Shown here piece after piece: positions 55,528 through 63,105 of a DNA stretch of 64,000 bases; position 1 is the first letter of the stretch, and each line of letters opens with the position of its first letter. The notes below the pieces were generated by a model. The model did no database searches and was not told the origin of the DNA. It saw nothing but the letters and a program-made list of their open reading frames with translations. The position numbers were made by a program, and so were the translations under genes. The stretch is taken from positions 1 through 64,000 of the forward strand of contig JAILNR010000008.1 in assembly GCA_024691325.1 (NCBI GenBank), written 5' to 3'. Source of the DNA: Saccharofermentans sp. (GTDB lineage: Bacteria > Bacillota > Clostridia > Saccharofermentanales > Saccharofermentanaceae).

Positions 55528-56539
55528 TTTCTTCTTTCAGACAGTCATCAAGGATCTGTCTAACCTCCATCTTGGTACTTGCACGGCAAAGAGCAACCTT
55601 AACTTTGGCGGCTCCGGGAAACCCCTTGATGTATTGAGGCATAACACTTCTCATCTCTGTAACGGCGAGCTTCTCGCCTACTTCCCTTGTCCTGCCCTCA
55701 AGTTCAGTTATCAGCATATCACATTTTTCTGACAATGTAGGCATTTTATTGTCATTTTCTTTTCCACTCAAACAATTCTTTACTTCAGTAAATATCCACG
55801 GGTTACCGCAGGCTGCTCTTCCTATCATGAGGCCGTCCGCTCCCGTCGCCTCGAGAATAGCTTTGGCGGAACTTCCGTCCTTAACATCGCCGTTTGCAAA
55901 GAAGTACACGCCGCTTTTACTCACCGCTTCCCTCATCAGCCTTATCTGCTCCCAATCGGCCTTGCCCGTGTACATCTGCTTCGCTGTCCTTCCGTGAACG
56001 CAAACAGCTTCAGCACCGCTCTCGACGAGAACACGTGCGAACTCGGGACCATTCAATGTCAGCTCAGTAAACCCCGTGCGGGTTTTTACCGTGAGCACTT
56101 TCCCGAGTGATTCCGCAGTCTCGCGTGCCTTCTTCACGATCTTTCCTGCAAGGACAGGATCTTTCATAAGTGCGCTTCCCGCTCCGGTCTTTACCACCTT
56201 CGGAACCGGGCACCCCATGTTGATATCGAAGATGTCCACAGGAGCAAGACGCGGGTCATCACAGATGATCTTCATCGCCTCTGCAAAGTCATCCGGAGTA
56301 TTTCCGAAAAGCTGTATAGCGGTGACACCTTCTGCCGCGGGGTCTATCGTCATAAAGCGGTAGCTTTTCGCGATGCCGTTCATAACGATCGAACGCGCGC
56401 TCGTAAGTTCGGTGGGAGCGTAATCAGAACCCAGTGAATGACAGATGCCTCTGAAGGACACGCTCGAGAACCCCGCCATCGGCGAGAGTGCAACCAGCGG
56501 CCTTTTTGTGTCAAATAAATCCGAAAAAGCGTGTTTCAT
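55514..56539 (-). CDS. dus: tRNA-dihydrouridine synthase
   Basis: FMN enzyme reducing uridines in the tRNA D-loop. The 341 residues have the Dus signatures: LSPMAGFSSVSFR, DINMGCPVPKV with the catalytic Cys, TVKTRTGF, VCVHGRTAKQMYTGKADW, ANGDV, and GADGLMIGRAACGNPWIF. It fits the bacterial DusB type. It overlaps the PAP2 gene by 29 nt and the next membrane protein by 14 nt. Confidence 0.95.
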   Translation of the reverse strand: MKHAFSDLFDTKRPLVALSPMAGFSSVSFRGICHSLGSDYAPTELTSARSIVMNGIAKSYRFMTIDPAAEGVTAIQLFGNTPDDFAEAMKIICDDPRLAPVDIFDINMGCPVPKVVKTGAGSALMKDPVLAGKIVKKARETAESLGKVLTVKTRTGFTELTLNGPEFARVLVESGAEAVCVHGRTAKQMYTGKADWEQIRLMREAVSKSGVYFFANGDVKDGSSAKAILEATGADGLMIGRAACGNPWIFTEVKNCLSGKENDNKMPTLSEKCDMLITELEGRTREVGEKLAVTEMRSVMPQYIKGFPGAAKVKVALCRASTKMEVRQILDDCLKEENGNG

Positions 56540-57119
56540 ATGCCTTTATTGCAAGAAATCCGAGTCCGGTTCCAAGCACTATGGAAAAGAAAACATCAGT
56601 AAAGAAATGCACGCGGAGGTAGAGCCTCGAGAGTGCGATAAGGCCGGCATAAACGAGTGCCGCCATGCCAACGTTATGATTCAGATACAAAAGAACCGTT
56701 GCCGCAGCAAACGAGCTTAAGGTATGCCCTGAAGGGAACGAGTAATCCCACGGCTGCTTTATCAGGAGCTTATAGTTCTTGTGGAAGAACGGACGGTTTC
56801 TCCTGACGAGATTCTTGATAAAGATATTTCCGATCATTATGCAAAGAAGCAGTGCTATAAGCATGATAAGACCGACCTGATGGCGGAAGGCATTGTCCTG
56901 AACCATGAGACACAGTGCGAGGAAGATCCAGATAAGACCCAAGTTTCCCGTACTGGTTACGGTAACCATCAGCTGATCCATGAACGGCGAATAAAGATAG
57001 TCGTGCAGCCTCTTCAAATTACGTAATTCGAAGTTGCAAAAACGGCCGACCTGCTTGTCAGTCTCGTTCTCGATCTGTCTTGCGATCTGCTGCCCCTGAT
57101 CTATTATTATTCTTTTCAT
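56511..57119 (-). CDS. PAP2-type membrane phosphatase
   Basis: A 202-residue membrane protein with the three phosphatase motifs: KNLVRRNRP (KxxxxxxRP), FPSGHT (PSGH) and SRLYLRVHFFTD (SRxxxxxHxxxD). The active site faces outward, the likely role being undecaprenyl-diphosphate or phosphatidate dephosphorylation. The frame is open upstream to a TTG at 57170. I choose the ATG at 57119 because the protein there begins in family style. No ribosome binding site precedes it, and an extended -10 only 7 nt upstream suggests a leaderless message. Confidence 0.88.
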   Translation of the reverse strand: MKRIIIDQGQQIARQIENETDKQVGRFCNFELRNLKRLHDYLYSPFMDQLMVTVTSTGNLGLIWIFLALCLMVQDNAFRHQVGLIMLIALLLCIMIGNIFIKNLVRRNRPFFHKNYKLLIKQPWDYSFPSGHTLSSFAAATVLLYLNHNVGMAALVYAGLIALSRLYLRVHFFTDVFFSIVLGTGLGFLAIKAYETRFFGFI

Positions 57120-57126
57120 ACGACAA

Positions 57127-57135
57127 ATTCTAACA
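57127..57135 (-). promoter_or_regulatory. extended -10 next to PAP2 start (leaderless?)
   Basis: TGTTAGAAT (TGnTAnAAT) on the minus strand ends 7 nt before the ATG at 57119. Transcription would start at or next to the A of the ATG. The same nonamer precedes the gene at 59365. Confidence 0.45.
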
Positions 57136-57177
57136 CAAGGCAGGCCGGCGGGAGCGGTTTTTTTATTCAAATATCAG

Positions 57178-57205
57178 TTGTAAAATTTACTCGCGTGCGT
57201 AAAAT
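57178..57205 (+). promoter_or_regulatory. promoter with inverted repeat for COG0523 genes
   Basis: TTGTAA (57178-57183), 16 bp, TAAAAT (57200-57205). Inside is an inverted repeat TTTAC-N8-GTAAA (57186-57203) that overlaps the -10, a possible metal-repressor site. It does not match the Bacillus Zur box exactly. Confidence 0.55.
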
Positions 57206-57235
57206 AAAGGGCGAGAGAAAACAAGGGAGTATTGT

Positions 57236-58183
57236 ATGGAAGATTGTCTCGTATATTTTTTCACAGGATTTCTGGACGCAGGTAAGACCACCACAATTGG
57301 TGAGTGGGCTAATAATGATGCCTTCAGAGGAAGGAAGATCGTCATCCTCGTAACAGAAGAAGGTGAGGTCGAGTACGACGACCTGGACTTCCCTGACACA
57401 AAACCCGTTATCATCTCGAAGGAACTGTCCGAGATCAACAAGGAACTGATGTTTGACATCGAGCTTACACATAAGCCTGATGTCCTGTTCATCGAGTGGA
57501 ATGGTTCGGTATCACCCGGTAAGTTCTTCGACGAGGTCGATGTTCCTGAAAGATGGGCACTCGCAGCCGCAGTCGTTGTTAATAACGCTGTCACCTATAA
57601 CGAGTACTATAAGAACATGCAGACATTCTTTGCAGACTACTACCGCTTCTGCGATACGGCAGTCTTCAACAGAGTCGATCCTGAAGTTAATAACATCCCC
57701 AAGCTCAGAGGTTCGGTTAAGTCGGTTAACCCCGGAATCAATCTTACGTTCCTTGATAAGGAAGGAAACATGCTCGATATCGGCAATTACCTGCCTTACG
57801 ACTTGAGCAAGGATGTCTGTGAGATCGTTCCTGATGACTTCGGTCTTTTCTGGACCGACGCTCTCGACAACGTCGCAAGATATAACGGAAAGAAGATAAA
57901 GATCACAGGCCAGGCTATGGTCTATAGAGAGTTCAAGGGCAAGGCATTTGCAATCCAGAGGCAGGCATACACATGCTGCTCCGCCGATATCGGTCAGATC
58001 ACACTGCTTTGTTTTTACGATGTTAAGCCGAACTTCCCCGTAGGTCAGTGGCTTAATGTTACGGGTACCGTAAGGTACTTCCAGGATCAGCAGAACGGTC
58101 AGACATTCGATGTCCCATGTCTTCAGGTCGAGGAATATGCAATCACAAGCAAGCCCGAGAACGAGATCATTTATTTCAGCTGA
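57236..58183 (+). CDS. COG0523 GTPase fused to a YcgQ-like domain
   Basis: A 315-residue protein. Residues 1-190 are a CobW/COG0523 G domain with GFLDAGKTTT (11-20) and FNRVD (144-148). The CxCC motif common in metal-handling members is replaced by EEGEVEYDD. Residues about 205-305 resemble the C-terminal OB-like domain of YcgQ (DUF1980/TIGR03943): YNGKKIKITGQA, QAYTCCSADIGQITLL, GQWLNVTGTV, LQVEEY. In Bacillus the separate ycgR-ycgQ genes are with a COG0523 gene under Zur control, so a zinc or metal role is inferred. GGGAG lies 8 nt upstream. The second COG0523 gene follows 23 nt later. Confidence 0.75.
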   Translation: MEDCLVYFFTGFLDAGKTTTIGEWANNDAFRGRKIVILVTEEGEVEYDDLDFPDTKPVIISKELSEINKELMFDIELTHKPDVLFIEWNGSVSPGKFFDEVDVPERWALAAAVVVNNAVTYNEYYKNMQTFFADYYRFCDTAVFNRVDPEVNNIPKLRGSVKSVNPGINLTFLDKEGNMLDIGNYLPYDLSKDVCEIVPDDFGLFWTDALDNVARYNGKKIKITGQAMVYREFKGKAFAIQRQAYTCCSADIGQITLLCFYDVKPNFPVGQWLNVTGTVRYFQDQQNGQTFDVPCLQVEEYAITSKPENEIIYFS

Positions 58184-58206
58184 TAAATTAGAAAGAAGGT
58201 AAATAT

Positions 58207-59343
58207 ATGGCAACAAAGGTAGATGTATTCTCAGGATTCCTGGGAGCAGGTAAAACAACTCTTATCAAGAAACTCGTAGCGGACGGATACGACAAGCAGA
58301 AGATCGTTCTTATCGAGAATGAGTTCGGTGAGATCGGTATCGACGGCGGATTCCTGAAGGAAGCCGGCATCGAGATAACTGAAATGAACTCAGGCTGTAT
58401 CTGCTGCTCGCTCGTAGGTGACTTCGGAACTGCACTTCAGGATGTTATCGAGCGTTTCCATCCCGACCGCATCGTTATCGAGCCTTCAGGCGTAGGCAAG
58501 CTTTCCGATGTAGTTGCTGCAGTTAAGAGAGTCGAGGGCACCGAGATCTGCGGTACGGTCACCGTCATTGATGCAAGCAAGTGCAAGGTATATCTTAAGA
58601 ACTTCGCTGAATTCTATGAGAACCAGATCAAGTACGCAGGTACCATCATTCTCTCAAGAACAAGCGACATCAAGCAGGAGAAACTCGATAAGGCAGTTGA
58701 ACTTATAAGACAGATCAATGATCACTCCCAGATCATCACAACACCCTGGGAACAGCTTTCAGGAGAGCAGATCCTTAAGGCTATCGAGGAGCCTCTTACC
58801 GCAGCTGATATGGCGGCCGCTTTGCTTGAGGCTGAAGAGCATGAGAAGGAACACGCACATCATCATCACGATCACGATCACGACCACGAACATGAGCATG
58901 AGCATCATCATCACGACGAGCACGACCATGATCACGACCATGATCACGAGCACGAACATCACCATCATGATCACGATGAGCACGACCATGACCATGAGGA
59001 TCACAGCCACTGCGATCACGAACACGGTGTATGTCACTGCGGCGAAGATCATCACCATCATCATGCTGACGAGGTCTTCGATTCGATCGGTCTCGAGACA
59101 TCCAGAAAGTACACCAGGGAAGTTATCGAGGCAGCTCTTACCGAGCTTGATGAGAATTCCAAGTTCGGCATCATTCTCCGTGCTAAGGGTATCGTAGCAG
59201 GAGAAGACGGTCAGTGGATCCACTTCGATTATGTTCCGGGCGAAGTATCCGTAAGAACAGGTGCATCCGATGTAACAGGAAAGATCTGCGTAATCGGTTC
59301 TGAAGTAAAGAAGGATGCTGTCAAAGCTCTGTTCGGAATCTGA
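58207..59343 (+). CDS. COG0523 metal chaperone GTPase with His-rich stretch
   Basis: A 378-residue zinc-chaperone type GTPase (YciC/ZigA/CobW family). It has Walker A GAGKTT (13-18), the metal-binding CICC (64-67), and ENEFGEIGID. The usual C-terminal CobW_C domain follows a very long His/Asp/Glu stretch (about 212-286, with HCDHEHGVCHCG inside), which should bind many Zn or Ni ions. AAGAAGG precedes the ATG. It is co-transcribed with the COG0523-YcgQ fusion, supporting a joint response to metal limitation. Confidence 0.9.
   Translation: MATKVDVFSGFLGAGKTTLIKKLVADGYDKQKIVLIENEFGEIGIDGGFLKEAGIEITEMNSGCICCSLVGDFGTALQDVIERFHPDRIVIEPSGVGKLSDVVAAVKRVEGTEICGTVTVIDASKCKVYLKNFAEFYENQIKYAGTIILSRTSDIKQEKLDKAVELIRQINDHSQIITTPWEQLSGEQILKAIEEPLTAADMAAALLEAEEHEKEHAHHHHDHDHDHEHEHEHHHHDEHDHDHDHDHEHEHHHHDHDEHDHDHEDHSHCDHEHGVCHCGEDHHHHHADEVFDSIGLETSRKYTREVIEAALTELDENSKFGIILRAKGIVAGEDGQWIHFDYVPGEVSVRTGASDVTGKICVIGSEVKKDAVKALFGI
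58840..59064 (+). repeat. His/Asp/Glu codon repeat inside COG0523 gene
   Basis: About 225 bp of CAT/CAC alternating with GAT/GAC/GAG codons. Synonymous variation shows it is kept for the protein. The repeat tract is prone to slippage, so copy number may differ between strains. Confidence 0.8.
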
Positions 59344-59345
59344 TA

Positions 59346-59354
59346 TGTTAGAAT
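59346..59354 (+). promoter_or_regulatory. extended -10 close to TPP-enzyme start
   Basis: TGTTAGAAT ends 10 nt before the ATG at 59365, giving a predicted leader of only about 4 nt. It is the same nonamer as at 57127-57135. No -35 of note. Confidence 0.4.
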
Positions 59355-59364
59355 AATCAGGTAT

Positions 59365-61050
59365 ATGAAAGCTTCTGATTATATAGTCGAATTTCTTATT
59401 GATAAGAAGATTACCGATGTCTTCGGGTATCCCGGAGGCATGGTAACTCATCTTATGGATTCTTTAAGTAAGTATCCGGTCAACTCGCATATCACCTATA
59501 ACGAACAGGGTGCGGCATTCGCAGCCTGCGGATATGCGCAGACAACTGGCAAAGTCGGTGTCGCTTATGCAACGAGCGGCCCGGGTGCAACCAATCTCAT
59601 TACGGGAATCTGCAACGCATACTTCGATTCCATTCCGACTGTATTCATAACAGGACAGGTCAACAGCTTCGAGAGCAAAGGTGACTTAGGTGTCCGCCAG
59701 AGAGGCTTTCAGGAGACAGATATTGTTTCCATCGTTAAACCCACTACGAAATATGCAGCAAAGGTCGAGAGTGCCGAACGCTTAAGATGGCACCTCGAGC
59801 ATGCTTTCTATGTCGCAAACGAGGGCCGCAAGGGACCTGTGCTCCTTGACATTCCGATGGACATCTTCAGAGCACAGATAGAACCCGGTGCACTTGAGGG
59901 TTTTGCCCCCGATGCGAAAAGCTATACCGCAGACTTAAGCAGGATTGCAGATCTTATAGGCGGAGCTTCCCACCCCGTTATACTTGCCGGTTCCGGCATC
60001 AAGACATCCGGAGCAAGCAAACTATTTAACGAAGTGGTAAAGCATCTTAATATACCGGTCGTTACCACGATGCTGTCTGTCGATCTGTGCAAATACTCTT
60101 ACGGATTCATAGGAGCATACGGCTCGAGAACGGCCAACTTCATCGTCGCGAAGAGTGATCTTGTTATCTGTCTCGGTGCAAGACTCGATGTCCGTCAGAT
60201 AGGCGCCAACAGGCAGAGGTTTGCCCCTGACGCGAAGATCATAAGAGTTGAGATCGATGAGGGAGAATTAAGCCTCAAAGCTCACGAAGATGAACTCGCA
60301 ATACACGCGGACGTTAAGGATGTATTAGACTACCTTCTTACTGTCCCTCCTTTTACCAACACGGGATGGCTAAGCGTCTGCGACAGGATACGGGATGAAT
60401 TGAAAGCAATCGACGGAAGACTTCCCAACACCTTCGTAAGCAGGATAAGTGAATACATCCCTAAGTCTTCCATTATCACCACCGACGTCGGACAGAATCA
60501 GGTATGGGTCGCTCAGTCTTTTGATGTTAAAGAAGACCAGAGGATCTTCTTCTCCGGCGGACACGGTGCTATGGGTTATTCCCTCCCCGCTGCAATCGGA
60601 TGTTCCATCGCTTCAGGAAGCGATGTATATGCCTTCATGGGTGACGGCGGAATCCAGATGAACATCCAGGAGCTCCAGGTGATCGCAAGAGAGAATCTTC
60701 CCGTTAAGATCATCCTGTTTAACAACAATGCTCTTGGTATGATACGTCACTTCCAGGAGATGTACTTCAACGACAACTACACCCAGACTATTCCCGAGGG
60801 CGGATTTACAAATCCCGACTTCGGAGCCGTGGCAAAAGCATACGGCATTCCCTATAAAGAAGTAACTACACTTGATGATATTAATGAGAAGCTTTTCGAG
60901 AAGGGTGCGCAGTTTATCGAAGTCAAGATAAGCGAGCCCACTTATGTCTTCCCCAAGCTCGAATTCGGCAAGCCTAATCAGGATCAGGAGCCGCTGTTAG
61001 AACGCGATCTTTACGACAAAATTATGTCTCTTGATGAGACCTGCCTATAA
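59365..61050 (+). CDS. thiamine-diphosphate enzyme, acetolactate synthase-like
   Basis: A 561-residue enzyme of the acetolactate synthase large-subunit family. It shows the PYR-domain catalytic Glu47 (TYNEQGAA), GPGATNLITGI, and the TPP/Mg motif MGDGGIQMN with NNNALGM downstream. FGYPGGMVTHLMDSL replaces the usual FGYPGGAVLPIYD, and VNSFESKGDLGVRQRGFQETD differs from the biosynthetic enzyme. No regulatory subunit (ilvN) or other branched-chain genes are nearby. A related decarboxylase or ligase is therefore possible. The ribosome binding site is almost absent (CAGG at 3 nt). Confidence 0.82.
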   Translation: MKASDYIVEFLIDKKITDVFGYPGGMVTHLMDSLSKYPVNSHITYNEQGAAFAACGYAQTTGKVGVAYATSGPGATNLITGICNAYFDSIPTVFITGQVNSFESKGDLGVRQRGFQETDIVSIVKPTTKYAAKVESAERLRWHLEHAFYVANEGRKGPVLLDIPMDIFRAQIEPGALEGFAPDAKSYTADLSRIADLIGGASHPVILAGSGIKTSGASKLFNEVVKHLNIPVVTTMLSVDLCKYSYGFIGAYGSRTANFIVAKSDLVICLGARLDVRQIGANRQRFAPDAKIIRVEIDEGELSLKAHEDELAIHADVKDVLDYLLTVPPFTNTGWLSVCDRIRDELKAIDGRLPNTFVSRISEYIPKSSIITTDVGQNQVWVAQSFDVKEDQRIFFSGGHGAMGYSLPAAIGCSIASGSDVYAFMGDGGIQMNIQELQVIARENLPVKIILFNNNALGMIRHFQEMYFNDNYTQTIPEGGFTNPDFGAVAKAYGIPYKEVTTLDDINEKLFEKGAQFIEVKISEPTYVFPKLEFGKPNQDQEPLLERDLYDKIMSLDETCL

Positions 61051-61079
61051 TTTGCCACAAACAAATTCTATTATTGCCC

Positions 61080-61085
61080 TATAAT
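61080..61085 (+). promoter_or_regulatory. possible -10 for tandem lipoprotein genes
   Basis: A consensus TATAAT lies 43 nt before the ATG at 61129. The -35 is not recognisable. Confidence 0.3.
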
Positions 61086-61128
61086 CTACCCGTTGAAAAA
61101 ATATGGAATTAATACGACGAGGTAAATT

Positions 61129-61854
61129 ATGAAAAAATCCAAGATTATTCTGTCATCTGCAGTTGCAGCAGCACTTATGGTTTCTGCTTGCGGCAAGACA
61201 GCTGACAATTCAGAACAGACACAGTCACAGCCTTCCGAAATGGTTGTTCAAACAGAGTCTTCGGCTACCAGCGATACATCCGCTGAGCAGGCGGCTGACT
61301 CAAGTGCAGCTGCTTCGGATACGGCAGATTCGTCTGCATTCTTTTCAAACTATGCAGGCACATATACATCAGGTGTTGCCACAGGTGACATCACAATCAA
61401 CCCTGACGGAACTTTTGATTACATCGCAATTGACGGTGCAGCAGGCACAAAGTATATCTGCAGTGCTCACGGTACTTTCGGCGATTTGATCCAGGAAGAT
61501 GAGAATACGTTCAAACTCGAGGTAACAGGTATGACCTATGACCACGAGACAGGCGATACATGGGACGAGACAACTGATGACGGCAACCAGATTCACTATG
61601 AGGCGTTCGAATCCGGTGACATCATGGTTCACGATTGCATCACATTCTATCTTGCAGGTATCGAGACAGCTAACCTTCCTGACGATTACATCAACACTTA
61701 TGCAGATGTATATTCTGTTGATTACTCAGAAGTTCCTGCCGAGTTCCCTGTATCAGGTCTCTACAACGGCATGGGCGATGCTTCCTATGTATTTAGCGAT
61801 ACAGCAAACGAAGCAGCTGAAACTTCGGAGTCAGTTGAAGAAACAGCACAGTAA
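61129..61854 (+). CDS. small lipoprotein, tandem paralogue A
   Basis: A 241-residue lipoprotein: signal ending AALMVSAC (Cys21), a Ser/Ala/Thr/Gln linker (about 25-72), and a beta-rich domain with GDITINPDGTFDYIA, YICSAHGTFGD, ITFYLAGIETANLPDDYI. The last 20 residues are acidic. The domain suggests a small secreted beta-sandwich; I do not recognise the family. GAGG precedes the start. The next gene is its paralogue. Confidence 0.75.
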   Translation: MKKSKIILSSAVAAALMVSACGKTADNSEQTQSQPSEMVVQTESSATSDTSAEQAADSSAAASDTADSSAFFSNYAGTYTSGVATGDITINPDGTFDYIAIDGAAGTKYICSAHGTFGDLIQEDENTFKLEVTGMTYDHETGDTWDETTDDGNQIHYEAFESGDIMVHDCITFYLAGIETANLPDDYINTYADVYSVDYSEVPAEFPVSGLYNGMGDASYVFSDTANEAAETSESVEETAQ

Positions 61855-61869
61855 TAACGGAGAATTTAA

Positions 61870-62559
61870 GTGAAGAAGATTAACACATTCATCGCAGCTG
61901 CTATTGCAACAGCACTTATGGCATCAGCTTGCACCTCAGGTGCAAACGAGACCGGTGCTGTTCAAAGCCAGGAAACTGTACAGTCATCCCAGGCTGCTGC
62001 TGCTTCAGATGCCACTTGCGCTACTTCGGACACTTCATGCGTCGCGGGTACACAGAGTGCAGCATCCGAGAATCCTTCTTCAGATGATTTCTTCGCTAAT
62101 CATGCAAATACTTACTATATGAGTTCCGGTGTAGGCGGATGGGGAGCGTTACTTACCATCAACGCTGACGGCACTTTCAACTATGATTTTCACGATTCTG
62201 ATGCAAATATTGTCTACACTTGTGTTGCTCACGGATCATTCGGTAACGTTACCAAGACAGGTGACCATATCTATTCCGTTGAAGTTGCGCAGCTGACATA
62301 TGATCAGGAACCGGATTCAACCTGGACTGAAGATTCAGATGGTTTTTCCATTGATTATCAGTCCACGACTACGGAGGATCTGTCTGAAGGATGTGTTCTC
62401 ACATTCTATGAAGCAGGTATCAACACAGCTGACCTTCCCGAAGGTTACCTCATATGGTACACATCGCCCCGTGCGATGCAGGCCTCCGAAATACCCGCAC
62501 AATTCCCTTGCGACGGCATCTACAATGAAGCTTCAGAAAGAGGATTCATATGCGAGTAA
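61870..62559 (+). CDS. small lipoprotein, tandem paralogue B
   Basis: A 229-residue lipoprotein starting at a GTG (GGAG 7 nt upstream). It has a signal ending ALMASAC (Cys21), a linker, and the same core as paralogue A: LLTINADGTFNYDF, YTCVAHGSFGN, LTFYEAGINTADLPEGYL. The linker holds extra cysteines (ATCATSDTSCVA). It lies 15 nt after paralogue A. A tandem duplication with divergence is clear; function unknown. Confidence 0.72.
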   Translation: MKKINTFIAAAIATALMASACTSGANETGAVQSQETVQSSQAAAASDATCATSDTSCVAGTQSAASENPSSDDFFANHANTYYMSSGVGGWGALLTINADGTFNYDFHDSDANIVYTCVAHGSFGNVTKTGDHIYSVEVAQLTYDQEPDSTWTEDSDGFSIDYQSTTTEDLSEGCVLTFYEAGINTADLPEGYLIWYTSPRAMQASEIPAQFPCDGIYNEASERGFICE

Positions 62560-62577
62560 ACAAAGCCATTCTACTAT

Positions 62578-62669
62578 TTTTAATCCCCTCTTTTTGATGA
62601 GCCAATCAGGGTAACGAAGCGCTAAGCTTCGTCCCTATTGGCCAAAAAGAAGCTAAGGCGGGATTAAAA
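62578..62669. repeat. 92-nt imperfect palindrome (MITE-like or structured RNA)
   Basis: Nested inverted segments pair around a GCTAA loop: TTTTAATCCC with GGGATTAAAA (62578-62587 / 62660-62669), CTTTTTG with CAAAAAG, GCCAAT with ATTGGC, AGGG with CCCT, ACGAAGC with GCTTCGT. Bulges remain between them. No T-run follows on either strand, so it is not a plain terminator. The termini end in TTTTAATCCC / GGGATTAAAA as in small inverted-repeat elements. No clear target duplication and no other copy in the window. Confidence 0.6.
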
Positions 62670-62709
62670 CATTAATATAGCTTAACCCACTTCATACTCA
62701 CACCATGTT

Positions 62710-62741
62710 AAAAGACCGACAGCATCCGCCGCCGGTCTTTT
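62710..62741 (-). terminator. hairpin terminator after STAS gene (possibly bidirectional)
   Basis: AAAAGACCG pairs with CGGTCTTTT, a 9-bp stem with a 14-nt loop. The A/T ends give short T-runs on both strands. It is 28 nt after the STAS gene stop. Confidence 0.65.
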
Positions 62742-62769
62742 GCATTGTCTTGATTATCGTCCCGGAGGA

Positions 62770-63066
62770 TTACTCGATAGTGAGGATATCCGTAAATCCG
62801 GTAACGTCAAAAATGCTGAGCACGATGTCGCTCACATTGGTGATCTTCATCTGGCCCTTGTCGATCATAGCCTTATGGGACTTAAGAAGAACTCTTAATC
62901 CTGCTGATGAGATGTACTCAAGATTAGCGAAATCCAGAATAAGTGTCTCGATACCGCCGATTGACTCTGTAACGATCTTATCAAGCTCAGGAGATGTCTC
63001 TGTATCAAGACGTCCTTCGATAGCCAGTGTAAGCTCCTTGCCATTCTGTATCTTATCGATCTTCAT
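62770..63066 (-). CDS. STAS-domain anti-sigma-factor antagonist
   Basis: A 98-residue single STAS domain of the SpoIIAA/RsbV type. It has LAIEGRLDTETSPEL and the phosphorylation-site segment YISSAGLRVLL (Ser53/Ser54). Unphosphorylated protein would bind an anti-sigma kinase. GGAGG lies 9 nt before the ATG. It is downstream of an unknown 201-residue protein and a SpoIIE-type phosphatase, which would dephosphorylate it. The kinase is not seen. Confidence 0.9.
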   Translation of the reverse strand: MKIDKIQNGKELTLAIEGRLDTETSPELDKIVTESIGGIETLILDFANLEYISSAGLRVLLKSHKAMIDKGQMKITNVSDIVLSIFDVTGFTDILTIE

Positions 63067-63105
63067 TACCTATTACCTCCGTATTATGTATATATATTAT
63101 ATATT

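Noticed and set aside
58840..59064. CRISPR-like or tandem-repeat array
   Set aside because: No regular spacers; the repetition is explained by His/Asp/Glu codons in a conserved gene.
58718..59451. Long frames on both strands over the His-rich tract
   Set aside because: Codon-repeat shadows of the His/Asp/Glu stretch; compositions such as Ile/Thr/Met or Val/Met runs are artefacts.
62300..62614. 104-codon plus frame over lipoprotein B
   Set aside because: Out-of-frame shadow; the lipoprotein frame has signal peptide, lipobox and a paralogue next door.
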